Positions 1 through 7,377 of a DNA stretch of 64,000 nucleotides are shown piece by piece (position 1 is the stretch's first letter; the number at the start of each line of letters is the position of its first letter). The translations under genes were made by a program, and so were the position numbers. Source of the stretch: Prevotellaceae bacterium (GTDB lineage: Bacteria; Bacteroidota; Bacteroidia; Bacteroidales; Bacteroidaceae); contig JAQYEW010000038.1 of the NCBI GenBank assembly GCA_028723455.1, positions 1-64,000 on the forward strand, written 5' to 3'. The notes beneath the pieces are model-generated. The model worked only from the letters and a program-made list of their open reading frames with translations. It did not search any database and was not told the DNA's origin.

Positions 1-105
1 ATATCACTTACGGACAAAACTCACCTCACTGACCTGTTCGATAAGACTAAATTCAACGATGTCAAAGAACTTGATTGTCCCCTCTTTCCGGGGCTATTTG
101 ATTAA
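1..105 (+). CDS. 3' end of an unidentified gene (partial)
   Basis: An open frame enters at base 1 and runs 34 codons to a TAA at 103-105. The peptide is acidic and ends in a Phe/Leu/Asp-rich tail (PLFPGLFD), and its codons look coding. Too little is visible to name a family. It could be the true C-terminus of a gene outside the window or part of the decayed region that follows. Confidence 0.35.
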   Translation: MSLTDKTHLTDLFDKTKFNDVKELDCPLFPGLFD

Positions 106-141
106 TATTTAACTCGTCCCTTTTTAACGGGACACTAATGA

Positions 142-324
142 AGAAATATTGGAAACAAGAACTCCGGAAATCAATTCTTTCGATTCTCTCCTCAAGCTTG
201 GGCTGATGGATTTGTCCTATCCGAGGAAACAGAAGCAAGCAAAACAAACCAAGATAACGCACCAAACCCGATGACAGAAACTATAAAAAGATTTGAAGAA
301 ATTTATAACAGAACAAAGCACTAA
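142..324 (+). pseudogene. possible start-less coding remnant
   Basis: In the same frame as the partial gene at the window start, but beyond two in-frame stops, an open stretch of 60 codons ends with TAA at 322-324. It has no good start near its 5' end; the first ATG is at 271. The peptide has an aromatic-rich stretch (FFRFSPQAWADGF) followed by a charged helix-like tail (ETIKRFEEIYNRTKH), which looks like real protein rather than random translation. I do not recognise a family. A decayed C-terminal domain is the simplest reading, and chance is not excluded. Confidence 0.2.
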
Positions 325-331
325 ACCAAAC

Positions 332-499
332 ATGAAAATAGCATATCTTTCCGACCAATGCCCACAGAATATAAATTTATGGTCAGGGACACCATTTCAT
401 ATTTTCAACACGCTAAAGAAAAAACATGATGTTGTCTGGATTGGAGGTGGCATCTCAAACTGGATGCAATTGACGGAAACACAAAAAGTGAATCCATGA
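332..499 (+). pseudogene. glycosyltransferase N-terminal fragment
   Basis: The ATG at 332 opens a 55-residue frame that starts MKIAYLSDQ, continues with WSGTPFHI and HDVVWIGGG, and stops at 497-499. This is the pattern of the first beta-alpha-beta unit of GT-B glycosyltransferases (GT4 style), which normally run to about 350-400 residues. Only 20 bp separate the stop from the end of the convergent antiporter gene, so the remainder has been lost rather than frameshifted. The fragment suggests that a polysaccharide-synthesis locus once lay here. The family assignment rests on the short N-terminal pattern only. Confidence 0.4.
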
Positions 500-519
500 G
501 GCAGAAAAAAACGCCCGCA

Positions 520-1971
520 TCAGCCGCGCGTATTCTCCGAAATCAGCAATAATTTGTCGCCAAGATGCAGTTTCAGCATGCCGTTGGGAACAAGGTATTC
601 ATTGTTGCGCTTAACCATCATTACCAGTGTGCCCTTAGGCAGATTCATGTCTTTCAGCGTATCGCCCCTATCCAGGATTTCCTGCGTAACCGTCATGTCA
701 TGCAGGTTGGAGTCTATCTCTTCGGGCAACTCTACACCAAAATCATTTCCCGTTTTTTCCATAGGTGCTGATAGCCCCAAGAAACGTGCCGCCCGGGAAA
801 CAGTAGTACCCTGTACGACCAGGGAGACAATCGTTATGAAGAAGACAATATTAAAGATGACATCCGCACAGGACACGCCGCTCACCACAGGATAGGTGGC
901 GAATATGATGGGCACAGCACCACGCAAACCCACCCACGAGACAAACAAGCGCGACTTGAAAGTGATTTTCCGGCCGAAAGGCAAGAGGCATAAAAACACG
1001 CTCAGCGGACGCCCGACAAAAATCATGAATATGCCTATGAGCAACGCTACGGCAGCCACCTCCAACAGCTCATGAGGGTTGACAAGCAGGCCAAGGCACA
1101 GGAACATGACAATCTGAACCAGCCATGTCAGGCCGTCCATTACAGTATAAATGTCCTTCCGGTGAGAGATTCTATTGTTGCCCACCACCATGCCGGCAAT
1201 GTACACGGCCAGATAACCGTTACCCTGTAAAAGGTCGGTAATGGAGAATGTGAAGAAAATGCACGAAAGCAACAAGATGGGATAGAGCGCCTGGTTGTCG
1301 ATATTCAAACGGTTCAACATCAGAACCGCAAGTTTGCCCAGAACATAACCGCCGGCAGCGCCCACAACGAACTGTGTTCCAAAAGAAACCAGCATTTCAG
1401 AAAGACCAACGCCAGAGGAGGTGATGAACTGGATCAAGACCATGGTGAGCATGAAGGCCATCGGGTCGTTGCTACCGCTTTCCAATTCCAACATCGGACG
1501 CAGATTGTTTTTCAAATGCATCTTCTGAGAGCGCAGAATGGCAAAAACAGAAGCGGAGTCTGTAGACGACATGGTAGCGGCTAACAGCAGGCTCGTTACC
1601 AGCGGAAACTGAAGATTGTTCCAACTCATGCCCGAGAGCCACCAGATAAAGAGACCAGTAAACATGGCCGTTAGCAATACTCCCAAGGTGGACAAGGTAA
1701 TACCGGGAAGAAGGACAGGCCTTATATCCGAAATTCGGGTGTCCATGCCGCCATAAAACAGAATGATGCTTAGAGCAACCATCCCGATGAATTGGGCTTC
1801 CTCGGCATTGTGGAACTGCAAACCCAGGCCATCGCTGCCGAACACCATACCTACAATCAGGAAAAGCAACAATGCGGGAACGCCGAAACGATAGCCTGTT
1901 TTGCCTACGACAATACTGACAAAAAGCAAAACCGACCCAACAAGTAGGATATTAACAGCTGTAAAGGACAT
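520..1971 (-). CDS. K+(Na+)/H+ antiporter, CPA1 family (CvrA/NhaP2-like)
   Basis: A 483-residue inner-membrane protein with about 12 hydrophobic segments covering residues 5-395. The CPA1 ion-site motifs are present: STDSA at about 136-140 and ESGSNDP at about 164-170. The hydrophilic end (about 400-483) resembles a TrkA_C ligand-binding domain, which gates such antiporters by nucleotides or ions. E. coli NhaP2 is longer (578 residues) because it carries an extra C-terminal domain. It exchanges K+ or Na+ for protons in pH and ion homeostasis. It lies 59 bp downstream of the Dabb gene on the same strand, so the two may be co-transcribed. The choice between K+ and Na+ is not visible from the sequence. 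Confidence 0.88.
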   Translation of the reverse strand: MSFTAVNILLVGSVLLFVSIVVGKTGYRFGVPALLLFLIVGMVFGSDGLGLQFHNAEEAQFIGMVALSIILFYGGMDTRISDIRPVLLPGITLSTLGVLLTAMFTGLFIWWLSGMSWNNLQFPLVTSLLLAATMSSTDSASVFAILRSQKMHLKNNLRPMLELESGSNDPMAFMLTMVLIQFITSSGVGLSEMLVSFGTQFVVGAAGGYVLGKLAVLMLNRLNIDNQALYPILLLSCIFFTFSITDLLQGNGYLAVYIAGMVVGNNRISHRKDIYTVMDGLTWLVQIVMFLCLGLLVNPHELLEVAAVALLIGIFMIFVGRPLSVFLCLLPFGRKITFKSRLFVSWVGLRGAVPIIFATYPVVSGVSCADVIFNIVFFITIVSLVVQGTTVSRAARFLGLSAPMEKTGNDFGVELPEEIDSNLHDMTVTQEILDRGDTLKDMNLPKGTLVMMVKRNNEYLVPNGMLKLHLGDKLLLISENTRG

Positions 1972-2030
1972 ATCTTATATGCTCTATTTAGGATTGCGAC
2001 TGACCGTTCCCTTCTCCCGGACGGCCTCTC

Positions 2031-2339
2031 TCACATCTCAAAATCCAAGCAACTGCGCAGGGCGGTGAAAGGGCGCACATACGTGTCCGCCACATGCACA
2101 TGGGCGGGATGCACGGCATAAGCCTGCAAGGCTTCGGCACTCTCCAGCGTGCTGTCCAGCATCACGTCGGCGTTGCTGCTTGCCAAAGCCGCGGTACCGC
2201 CATATACGTGAATGTCCACCAGCCCGGGCACCTGGCCTTTCAGTCCCTCCAAATGGGTACGCATTCCGTCAATCACCTGCTGTTTCTCTGCGCCCTGCAG
2301 TTCGGGCTTCAAGGTCCAAAGAATGATGTGTTTTACCAT
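2031..2339 (-). CDS. Dabb (stress-responsive A/B barrel) domain protein
   Basis: A 102-residue single-domain protein. It opens with VKHIILWTLK and contains a central HVYGG and a late YAVHPAHVHVA segment, all typical of the dimeric alpha-beta barrel (Dabb) family; the conserved His in the HPAH region is present. Family members are small soluble proteins, some stress-induced and some enzymes on polyketides, so no specific reaction can be assigned. It lies upstream of the cation/proton antiporter on the same strand. A candidate -7 box (TATTTTTG on the minus strand) lies at 2383-2390. Confidence 0.8.
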   Translation of the reverse strand: MVKHIILWTLKPELQGAEKQQVIDGMRTHLEGLKGQVPGLVDIHVYGGTAALASSNADVMLDSTLESAEALQAYAVHPAHVHVADTYVRPFTALRSCLDFEM

Positions 2340-2382
2340 GTATCCTTATGCTTTGTAATTCGGGTTTTACTTTTACAAGGAA

Positions 2383-2390
2383 CAAAAATA
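2383..2390 (-). promoter_or_regulatory. candidate -7 promoter element of the Dabb gene
   Basis: The minus strand reads TATTTTTG, which matches the Bacteroidetes TAnnTTTG box, 43 bp before the Dabb start. A clear TTTG at -33 is not seen; the expected position is T-rich. Confidence 0.35.
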
Positions 2391-2632
2391 CGAAAAAAAA
2401 ACGCCTTATGCGAGTTTTTCCCGAGTTTTGAGGTTTTTTGTAGTTTGCGCCCGAAAAGGTTGTTCCGGGCTTTACTTCCTATGACTAAAGTTCACGAATG
2501 CCTGCAATGCCGCAAAGTTCAAACCTCATGTTTGGGAACAGGGCCGCGCGAAAGAAAAATCTCCCTGCTCACTGACAAGATTGTCTGAGAATCGCTTGCA
2601 GATGTCATGACTTTTTTCGAAATTTGCGAGTA

Positions 2633-2659
2633 AGTTGTGTGTATGTTATACGCACAACT
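2633..2659. promoter_or_regulatory. 11-bp inverted repeat upstream of the symporter gene
   Basis: The arms AGTTGTGTGTA (2633-2643) and TACGCACAACT (2649-2659) are complementary except for one G:T position and are separated by 5 bp. The repeat lies 12 bp before the symporter start, in a 332-bp divergent intergenic region. It could be an operator for a dimeric regulator or a 5'-UTR hairpin. Nothing else in this gap is recognisable apart from the Dabb -7 box. Confidence 0.4.
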
Positions 2660-2671
2660 TTTTAAGTATAA

Positions 2672-3973
2672 ATGTTTCAACCATTTAATTCCTTCAACGG
2701 GCATTTCCACATGAACCAGAGCAATCAAGATAACAAACAAGCCAGGAAAAACATAGTACAGAACCGCAAGCAACTCGTGCTGTGGATAGGAGCCCTTGTT
2801 GTGGGAGCAATCCTTGGTGTGCCGGGCTGGAACTGGCTCGACACGCTGATGACATTCATCGCCACCGTCTACACGCGCCTGTTCCAATTCCTGGCGGTCC
2901 CCACCATCGTACTGGCAGTCATTACCACCTTAGCTTCCATTGGCGACCAGAAAGACACAGGGCGCATTTTCAGAAACGCCCTTACCTATACATTGCTCAC
3001 TACCTTTGCAGCCGCAACCACAGGTCTGGTTATGTTCCTTCTCATCCGTCCGGGCAATCTGCCGGCACAGATGGCAAACGTAGGCCAGGCAGCCATCCCC
3101 AACACATTAGGCGGAGAAAGTTATTACGAACATATCCTTACGACGGTGCCCAACAACCTCGTACAGCCGTTCCTTGAGGCCAACGTACTCTCGCTATTGA
3201 TAATAGCCGCCGCCGCGGGCATTGCCCTGGCAAAGATGCGGCAAGGAGACCGACGCACCACTGTGCTCAATCTGCTCTTAGGCCTACAGGACCTGCTCTT
3301 CATGCTCATCAAAGGACTCATCTGGACATTGCCATTGGGCATCATGGCCTTCGCGGCACAGCTCAGCGCTCAAGTGTCTGCAGGTGTGGCAGCAGCATCG
3401 CTGGGCCGTTATGTGGCGGTTATCCTTGGCGGAAACATCTTGCAATTCTTTGTTGTGCTACCGCTCTTTCTCTTGGCGCGGGGCATCAACCCCATCCGCC
3501 ATCTCTCTATGATGATACCTGCCGTACTCATGGCATTCTTCACCAAGAGTTCGGCGGCCACGCTACCCGTTTCGATGGAAACTGCGGAGAAACGTGCAGG
3601 CTTGTCGCCGAGGGTGGTACGCTTCGTGATGCCTCTCTGTACGACCATCAATATGAATGGCTGTGCAGCCTTCATCCTCGTTACCTCTCTCTTCGTCATG
3701 CAGAACGGCGGTGTGCATCTCTCTCTGCCAATGATGCTGCTGTGGCTTGTCATCGCCGTTGTGGCTGCCGTCGGCAACGCCGGGGTGCCTATGGGCTGTT
3801 ATTTCCTCACCCTATCGCTGATGACAGGACAAGGTGTTCCCGTTGGCATCATGGGAATTATCTTGCCTATCTACACCATCATCGACATGGTGGAGACAGC
3901 AGAGAACGTGTGGTCAGACTCCTGTGTGGCAGCAATGACAGACAAGGATATAACGAGGTCCGAAAAAGAATAA
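2672..3973 (+). CDS. dicarboxylate/amino acid:cation symporter (SDF/DAACS family)
   Basis: A 433-residue integral membrane transporter with about eight transmembrane segments and two re-entrant loops. Family signatures are the Ser/Thr-rich FTKSSAATLP segment (re-entrant loop HP1), TTINMNG in the seventh helix (Asp or Asn accepted in the family), and a GNAGVPMG loop followed by ILPIYTIIDMVETAENV near the end. It imports C4-dicarboxylates or glutamate/aspartate with Na+ or H+; which substrate is not decidable. The ATG at 2672 follows an A/T-rich leader, as usual in Bacteroidetes, and was preferred; an ATG at 2711 would remove 13 non-conserved residues. It is divergent from the Dabb gene. Confidence 0.87.
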   Translation: MFQPFNSFNGHFHMNQSNQDNKQARKNIVQNRKQLVLWIGALVVGAILGVPGWNWLDTLMTFIATVYTRLFQFLAVPTIVLAVITTLASIGDQKDTGRIFRNALTYTLLTTFAAATTGLVMFLLIRPGNLPAQMANVGQAAIPNTLGGESYYEHILTTVPNNLVQPFLEANVLSLLIIAAAAGIALAKMRQGDRRTTVLNLLLGLQDLLFMLIKGLIWTLPLGIMAFAAQLSAQVSAGVAAASLGRYVAVILGGNILQFFVVLPLFLLARGINPIRHLSMMIPAVLMAFFTKSSAATLPVSMETAEKRAGLSPRVVRFVMPLCTTINMNGCAAFILVTSLFVMQNGGVHLSLPMMLLWLVIAVVAAVGNAGVPMGCYFLTLSLMTGQGVPVGIMGIILPIYTIIDMVETAENVWSDSCVAAMTDKDITRSEKE

Positions 3974-4114
3974 GATGCAAGACCAGCGGATTTTGCCTCC
4001 GATGAAAGTATGGGCTACGCCCTGCCCCATGGCAACACAGGTGTGGTGAATGGGTTCGTAACAGATAGTTAGGAAAAAACCTACATAGGATAACACAAAC
4101 TCGAAAAATATCCT

Positions 4115-4122
4115 TACCTTTG
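4115..4122 (+). promoter_or_regulatory. -7 promoter element very close to the start codon
   Basis: TACCTTTG ends only 8 bp before the ATG at 4131. In Bacteroidetes transcription starts a few bases after this box, so the mRNA would be leaderless or nearly so. No good TTTG lies about 20 bp upstream. This is the likely promoter of the GlsB-like/IMP cyclohydrolase/mre operon. Confidence 0.5.
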
Positions 4123-4130
4123 CATTCATT

Positions 4131-4379
4131 ATGATACAACTACTGATTCGTTTGGCCTGTGGTTTGCTGGCAGGCCTCATTGCCGGCCGCATTATCAATG
4201 GCAAAAGGACATGCCTTTGGGCCAGCGCCTTGTTAGGACTGATAGGTGCAAACGTGGGAGAGACCCTGCTCAATTGGTTGCATATCACCGTGGATGCGCC
4301 CTATTACGTGGACCAGATCATCACCTCCACCATCGGTGCGCTCTTCGTCCTGTGGCTGGCTTCAAAAATCAAAGAATAA
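4131..4379 (+). CDS. GlsB/YeaQ/YmgE-family membrane protein (transglycosylase-associated)
   Basis: An 82-residue protein with three hydrophobic segments (about residues 3-20, 28-47 and 62-78). The glycine-rich first helix (LACGLLAGLIAGRII) and the GANVGE turn are typical of the GlsB/YeaQ/YmgE family. These small envelope proteins are often stress-induced and their biochemical role is unknown. The stop is 18 bp before the IMP cyclohydrolase start, so it probably heads the operon that runs through mreB-rodA. Confidence 0.8.
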   Translation: MIQLLIRLACGLLAGLIAGRIINGKRTCLWASALLGLIGANVGETLLNWLHITVDAPYYVDQIITSTIGALFVLWLASKIKE

Positions 4380-4397
4380 CCAGAAAAGAATAAAGCA

Positions 4398-4979
4398 ATG
4401 AAGAAGACCATCAAGCGTGCTTTGGTCAGTGTCTTTCACAAAGACGGACTGGACGAAATCCTGCGCCTGTTGAACGCAGAGGGTGTGGAACTTTTAAGCA
4501 CAGGCGGCACACAAGAGTTCATCGAAAGCCTGGGGCTGCCCTGCCGCAAGGTAGAGGACGTAACCAGTTATCCCAGCATCCTGGGCGGACGCGTCAAGAC
4601 CCTGCACCCCAAAATTTTCGGCGGCATCCTTGGACGTCGCAGCCTGGAGGGCGACCAGCAGCAGATGGCACAATATGAGATTCCGGAAATCGACCTCGTC
4701 ATCGTGGATCTCTATCCTTTCGAGGAAACCGTCAAGAGCGGCGCAGGCGAGGCCGACATCATCGAAAAGATTGACATCGGCGGCATCAGCCTGATTCGCG
4801 CCGCCGCCAAGAACTTCAATGACGTGGTAATCGTACCCGGCAAGGCACAGTATGCCACCCTGCTGGAAATCCTGAAGAGCCAAGGTGCCGCCACCACGCT
4901 GGAACAGCGTCGTGCCCTTGCCAAAGCCGCCTTTGGCGTAAGCAGCCACTACGACACCGCCATCGGGGCCTGGTTCTAA
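4398..4979 (+). CDS. stand-alone IMP cyclohydrolase (N-terminal half of PurH)
   Basis: A 193-residue protein made only of the MGS-like IMP cyclohydrolase domain, which closes FAICAR to IMP in the last step of purine synthesis. Visible landmarks are LLSTGGTQ, GGRVKTLHPK, DLYPFEETV and DIGGISLIRAAAKN. Bifunctional PurH is about 510 residues; this frame ends in IGAWF, right at the usual domain border. Only 36 bp remain before mreB, so the AICAR formyltransferase half is absent here and must be encoded elsewhere if the pathway is complete. The ends are clean with no sign of frameshift. It is co-oriented with mreBCD-mrdA-rodA. Confidence 0.85.
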   Translation: MKKTIKRALVSVFHKDGLDEILRLLNAEGVELLSTGGTQEFIESLGLPCRKVEDVTSYPSILGGRVKTLHPKIFGGILGRRSLEGDQQQMAQYEIPEIDLVIVDLYPFEETVKSGAGEADIIEKIDIGGISLIRAAAKNFNDVVIVPGKAQYATLLEILKSQGAATTLEQRRALAKAAFGVSSHYDTAIGAWF

Positions 4980-5015
4980 GCAAAAGAAGCAATAACAACA
5001 AAATAAAGAATACAA

Positions 5016-6038
5016 ATGGGATGGTTCTCATTAACTAAAGAGTTCGCCATGGATCTTGGCACGGCGAACACGATCATTATCCACAACGGCAACATCGTGG
5101 TGGACGAACCCAGCGTGGTTGCGCTGGACGTCATCGACAGCAAGAAGATGATTGCCGTGGGTTCGCGTGCCAAACTGATGCACGAGAAGACCAACGACAA
5201 GATACGCACCGTGCGCCCGCTGCGCGATGGCGTAATCGCCGATTTCAATGCCTGCGAGCTGATGATCCGTGGTCTGATCAACATGGTCCATACGGGACAC
5301 AGCCTCTTCAGCCCCACGCTGAAGATGGTAATCGGCGTACCCAGCGGCAGTACCGAGGTGGAATTGCGTGCCGTGCGCGACAGCGCCCAAAAGGCAGGCG
5401 TGCGCGAGGCTTACCTCATCTACGAGCCTATGGCAGCGGCATTGGGTATCGGCCTGGATGTGTTGGCTCCCGAGGGCAACATGGTTGTCGACATCGGCGG
5501 CGGCAGCACGGAGATTGCCGTCATCAGCCTGGGAGGCATTGTGGTGAACAAGAGCCAACGCGTGGCCGGCGACGACCTTACCTGGGATATTCAGGAGCAC
5601 ATGAGCCGTCAGCACAACCTGAAGGTGAGCGAACGCATGGCCGAACGAATTAAAATCCACGTAGGCAGTGCCCTGACGGAGTTGGGCGAGGATGCCCCCG
5701 AGGACTATATCGTACATGGCCCCAACCGTATCACCGCCCTGCCCATGGAGGTTCCCGTGTGCTATCAGGAGATTGCCCACTGTCTGGAAAAAACCATCGG
5801 TAAGATCGAGACCGCTATCTTGCAGGCTTTGGAGGAGACTCCTCCCGAACTGTATGCCGATATCGTCAAGAACGGCATTTGGCTCAGCGGCGGCGGCGCA
5901 CAGTTGCGCGGTCTGGACAAGCGCCTGACGGAAAAAATCAACATCCCCTTCCACGTGGCGGAGAATCCCCTGCACTGCGTGGCAAAGGGTACGGGCGAGG
6001 CCCTCAAGCACATCAACGAGTTTAGCTTCCTGATGTAG
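5016..6038 (+). CDS. mreB: rod shape-determining protein MreB
   Basis: A 340-residue bacterial actin. The phosphate-1 loop (DLGTANT, about residues 10-16), the phosphate-2 loop (VVDIGGGSTE, about 157-166) and the adenosine motif (LSGGGAQLRGL, about 291-301) are all present. It polymerises on the inner membrane face and organises the elongasome with MreC, MreD, RodA and PBP2. Length is normal. It is the first cell-shape gene of the operon; mreC starts 2 bp after its stop. Confidence 0.97.
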   Translation: MGWFSLTKEFAMDLGTANTIIIHNGNIVVDEPSVVALDVIDSKKMIAVGSRAKLMHEKTNDKIRTVRPLRDGVIADFNACELMIRGLINMVHTGHSLFSPTLKMVIGVPSGSTEVELRAVRDSAQKAGVREAYLIYEPMAAALGIGLDVLAPEGNMVVDIGGGSTEIAVISLGGIVVNKSQRVAGDDLTWDIQEHMSRQHNLKVSERMAERIKIHVGSALTELGEDAPEDYIVHGPNRITALPMEVPVCYQEIAHCLEKTIGKIETAILQALEETPPELYADIVKNGIWLSGGGAQLRGLDKRLTEKINIPFHVAENPLHCVAKGTGEALKHINEFSFLM

Positions 6039-6040
6039 CC

Positions 6041-6856
6041 GTGCGGCAGCTGCTGGATAATTTGAAACGACATCTGCACTGGGTTGTCTTCCTCCTTCTG
6101 GAGATAGTCAGCTTAGTGCTTTTGTTCCGTTTCAACCCCTATCAGGAGAGTGTCTGGTTCAGCCGTGCCAACCAGGTGTCGGCTTCCATCGACGAGTTGG
6201 AGCATCAACTGACAGCCTATCTGAACCTGCGTCATGAGAACCGCCAGCTGACCCAAGAGAACCTCTTTCTCCAGCACAGGCTGGAGCAAATGCGGCGCCT
6301 GCTGGAAAAGGTGCCTACGGACACCGCCGTCAGCAATCACTTGCTAACGATGGAACAGGCGGGCATGCGCATGATTCCAGCCCGTATTTGCGACAACAGC
6401 GTACGCCAGCGCGACAACATCATATTGATCAACCGTGGCGCACATGACGGGATAAAGACGGAAATGGGTGTCGTTTGCGGTACGGGGGTCGTAGGTATCG
6501 TGGCGCAGGTAGGCCCCCGGCACAGCACCGTGCTGCCCGTGCTGAACAGCAAGTCGAGCATCAGCTGCCGCATCCGTGGCAGCAACTATTTCGGCTATCT
6601 GCGTTGGCAGGGCGGCAGTCCCCTCATGGCACAACTGACAGACGTACCCCATCATGCCAAGGTGCGCATAGGAGACGTCGTGGAGACCAGCGGCTTCAGC
6701 AACATTTTCCCTGCAGGCATCTTCGTAGGCCGTGTTGAAAAGATCAGAAACAGCAAAGACGGTTTGTCGTACCAGCTGGATGTCCGCCTGAGTGCCGACC
6801 TCAGCAACACACAAGAGGTTCTCGTCATTGAAAGCAAAGAAATCATCTTAGAATAA
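6041..6856 (+). CDS. mreC: rod shape-determining protein MreC
   Basis: A 271-residue periplasmic protein anchored by one N-terminal helix (about 14-31). A coiled coil follows (about 45-90, rich in Leu, Glu and Gln), then the beta-rich MreC domain containing INRGAHDGIKTEMGVV and a GDVVETSGFSNIFPAGI-like segment close to the end. It links MreB filaments to PBP2. The start is GTG at 6041, 2 bp after the mreB stop; no ATG fits the conserved N-terminus. Confidence 0.94.
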   Translation: MRQLLDNLKRHLHWVVFLLLEIVSLVLLFRFNPYQESVWFSRANQVSASIDELEHQLTAYLNLRHENRQLTQENLFLQHRLEQMRRLLEKVPTDTAVSNHLLTMEQAGMRMIPARICDNSVRQRDNIILINRGAHDGIKTEMGVVCGTGVVGIVAQVGPRHSTVLPVLNSKSSISCRIRGSNYFGYLRWQGGSPLMAQLTDVPHHAKVRIGDVVETSGFSNIFPAGIFVGRVEKIRNSKDGLSYQLDVRLSADLSNTQEVLVIESKEIILE

Positions 6857-6861
6857 GCCCC

Positions 6862-7377
6862 GTGCTAAACGAAATCCGACATATCTGGCAGATGTTCTTG
6901 TTGGCAGCAGTGCAGGTGATGGTGTTCAATCACATCCACCTGTGGGGCTATGCCATGCCGCTCATCACCCCTCTGATGCTGCTCTATCTGCCCATCAACG
7001 AGGGGCGTATCACGACGATGCTGCGCCTGTTCCTCTTTGGCAGCGTCATCGACGTACTGAGCGGAACGCCCGGACAGCACGCCGCCTCGCTTACGCTCTG
7101 CGGCATGATGCGCCAGCCCATGCTGCGCCTCACGCTGCCCAAGGAGCATTTGGAGAACATGATTCCCAGCGTTCGCACCATGAGGCCGTGGGGCCACTTT
7201 ATGCTGCTCCTGCTCACCTGTCTGGTCAATCATACCGCTTTCTTTGCACTGGAGAGCATGAATTACTTCTCCACACTCAGTTTCTTGATTACCTTGCTAA
7301 GCAGCATCGTGCTCAGCATGCTTATCATGATGGCGGCGGACAAGCTGCGAGACCGCCGGACAGACGCCCATGAATAG
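6862..7377 (+). CDS. mreD: rod shape-determining protein MreD
   Basis: A 171-residue polytopic membrane protein with about five hydrophobic segments and the short GSVIDVLSGTPG loop that is typical of Bacteroidetes MreD. It belongs to the elongasome with MreB and MreC. The GTG start at 6862 lies 5 bp after mreC, and the last 8 bp overlap mrdA, which suggests translational coupling. Confidence 0.9.
   Translation: MLNEIRHIWQMFLLAAVQVMVFNHIHLWGYAMPLITPLMLLYLPINEGRITTMLRLFLFGSVIDVLSGTPGQHAASLTLCGMMRQPMLRLTLPKEHLENMIPSVRTMRPWGHFMLLLLTCLVNHTAFFALESMNYFSTLSFLITLLSSIVLSMLIMMAADKLRDRRTDAHE

Noticed and set aside
4975-5015. Frameshift that hides the second half of PurH
   Set aside because: Only 36 bp separate the stop from mreB, so no formyltransferase domain could fit.
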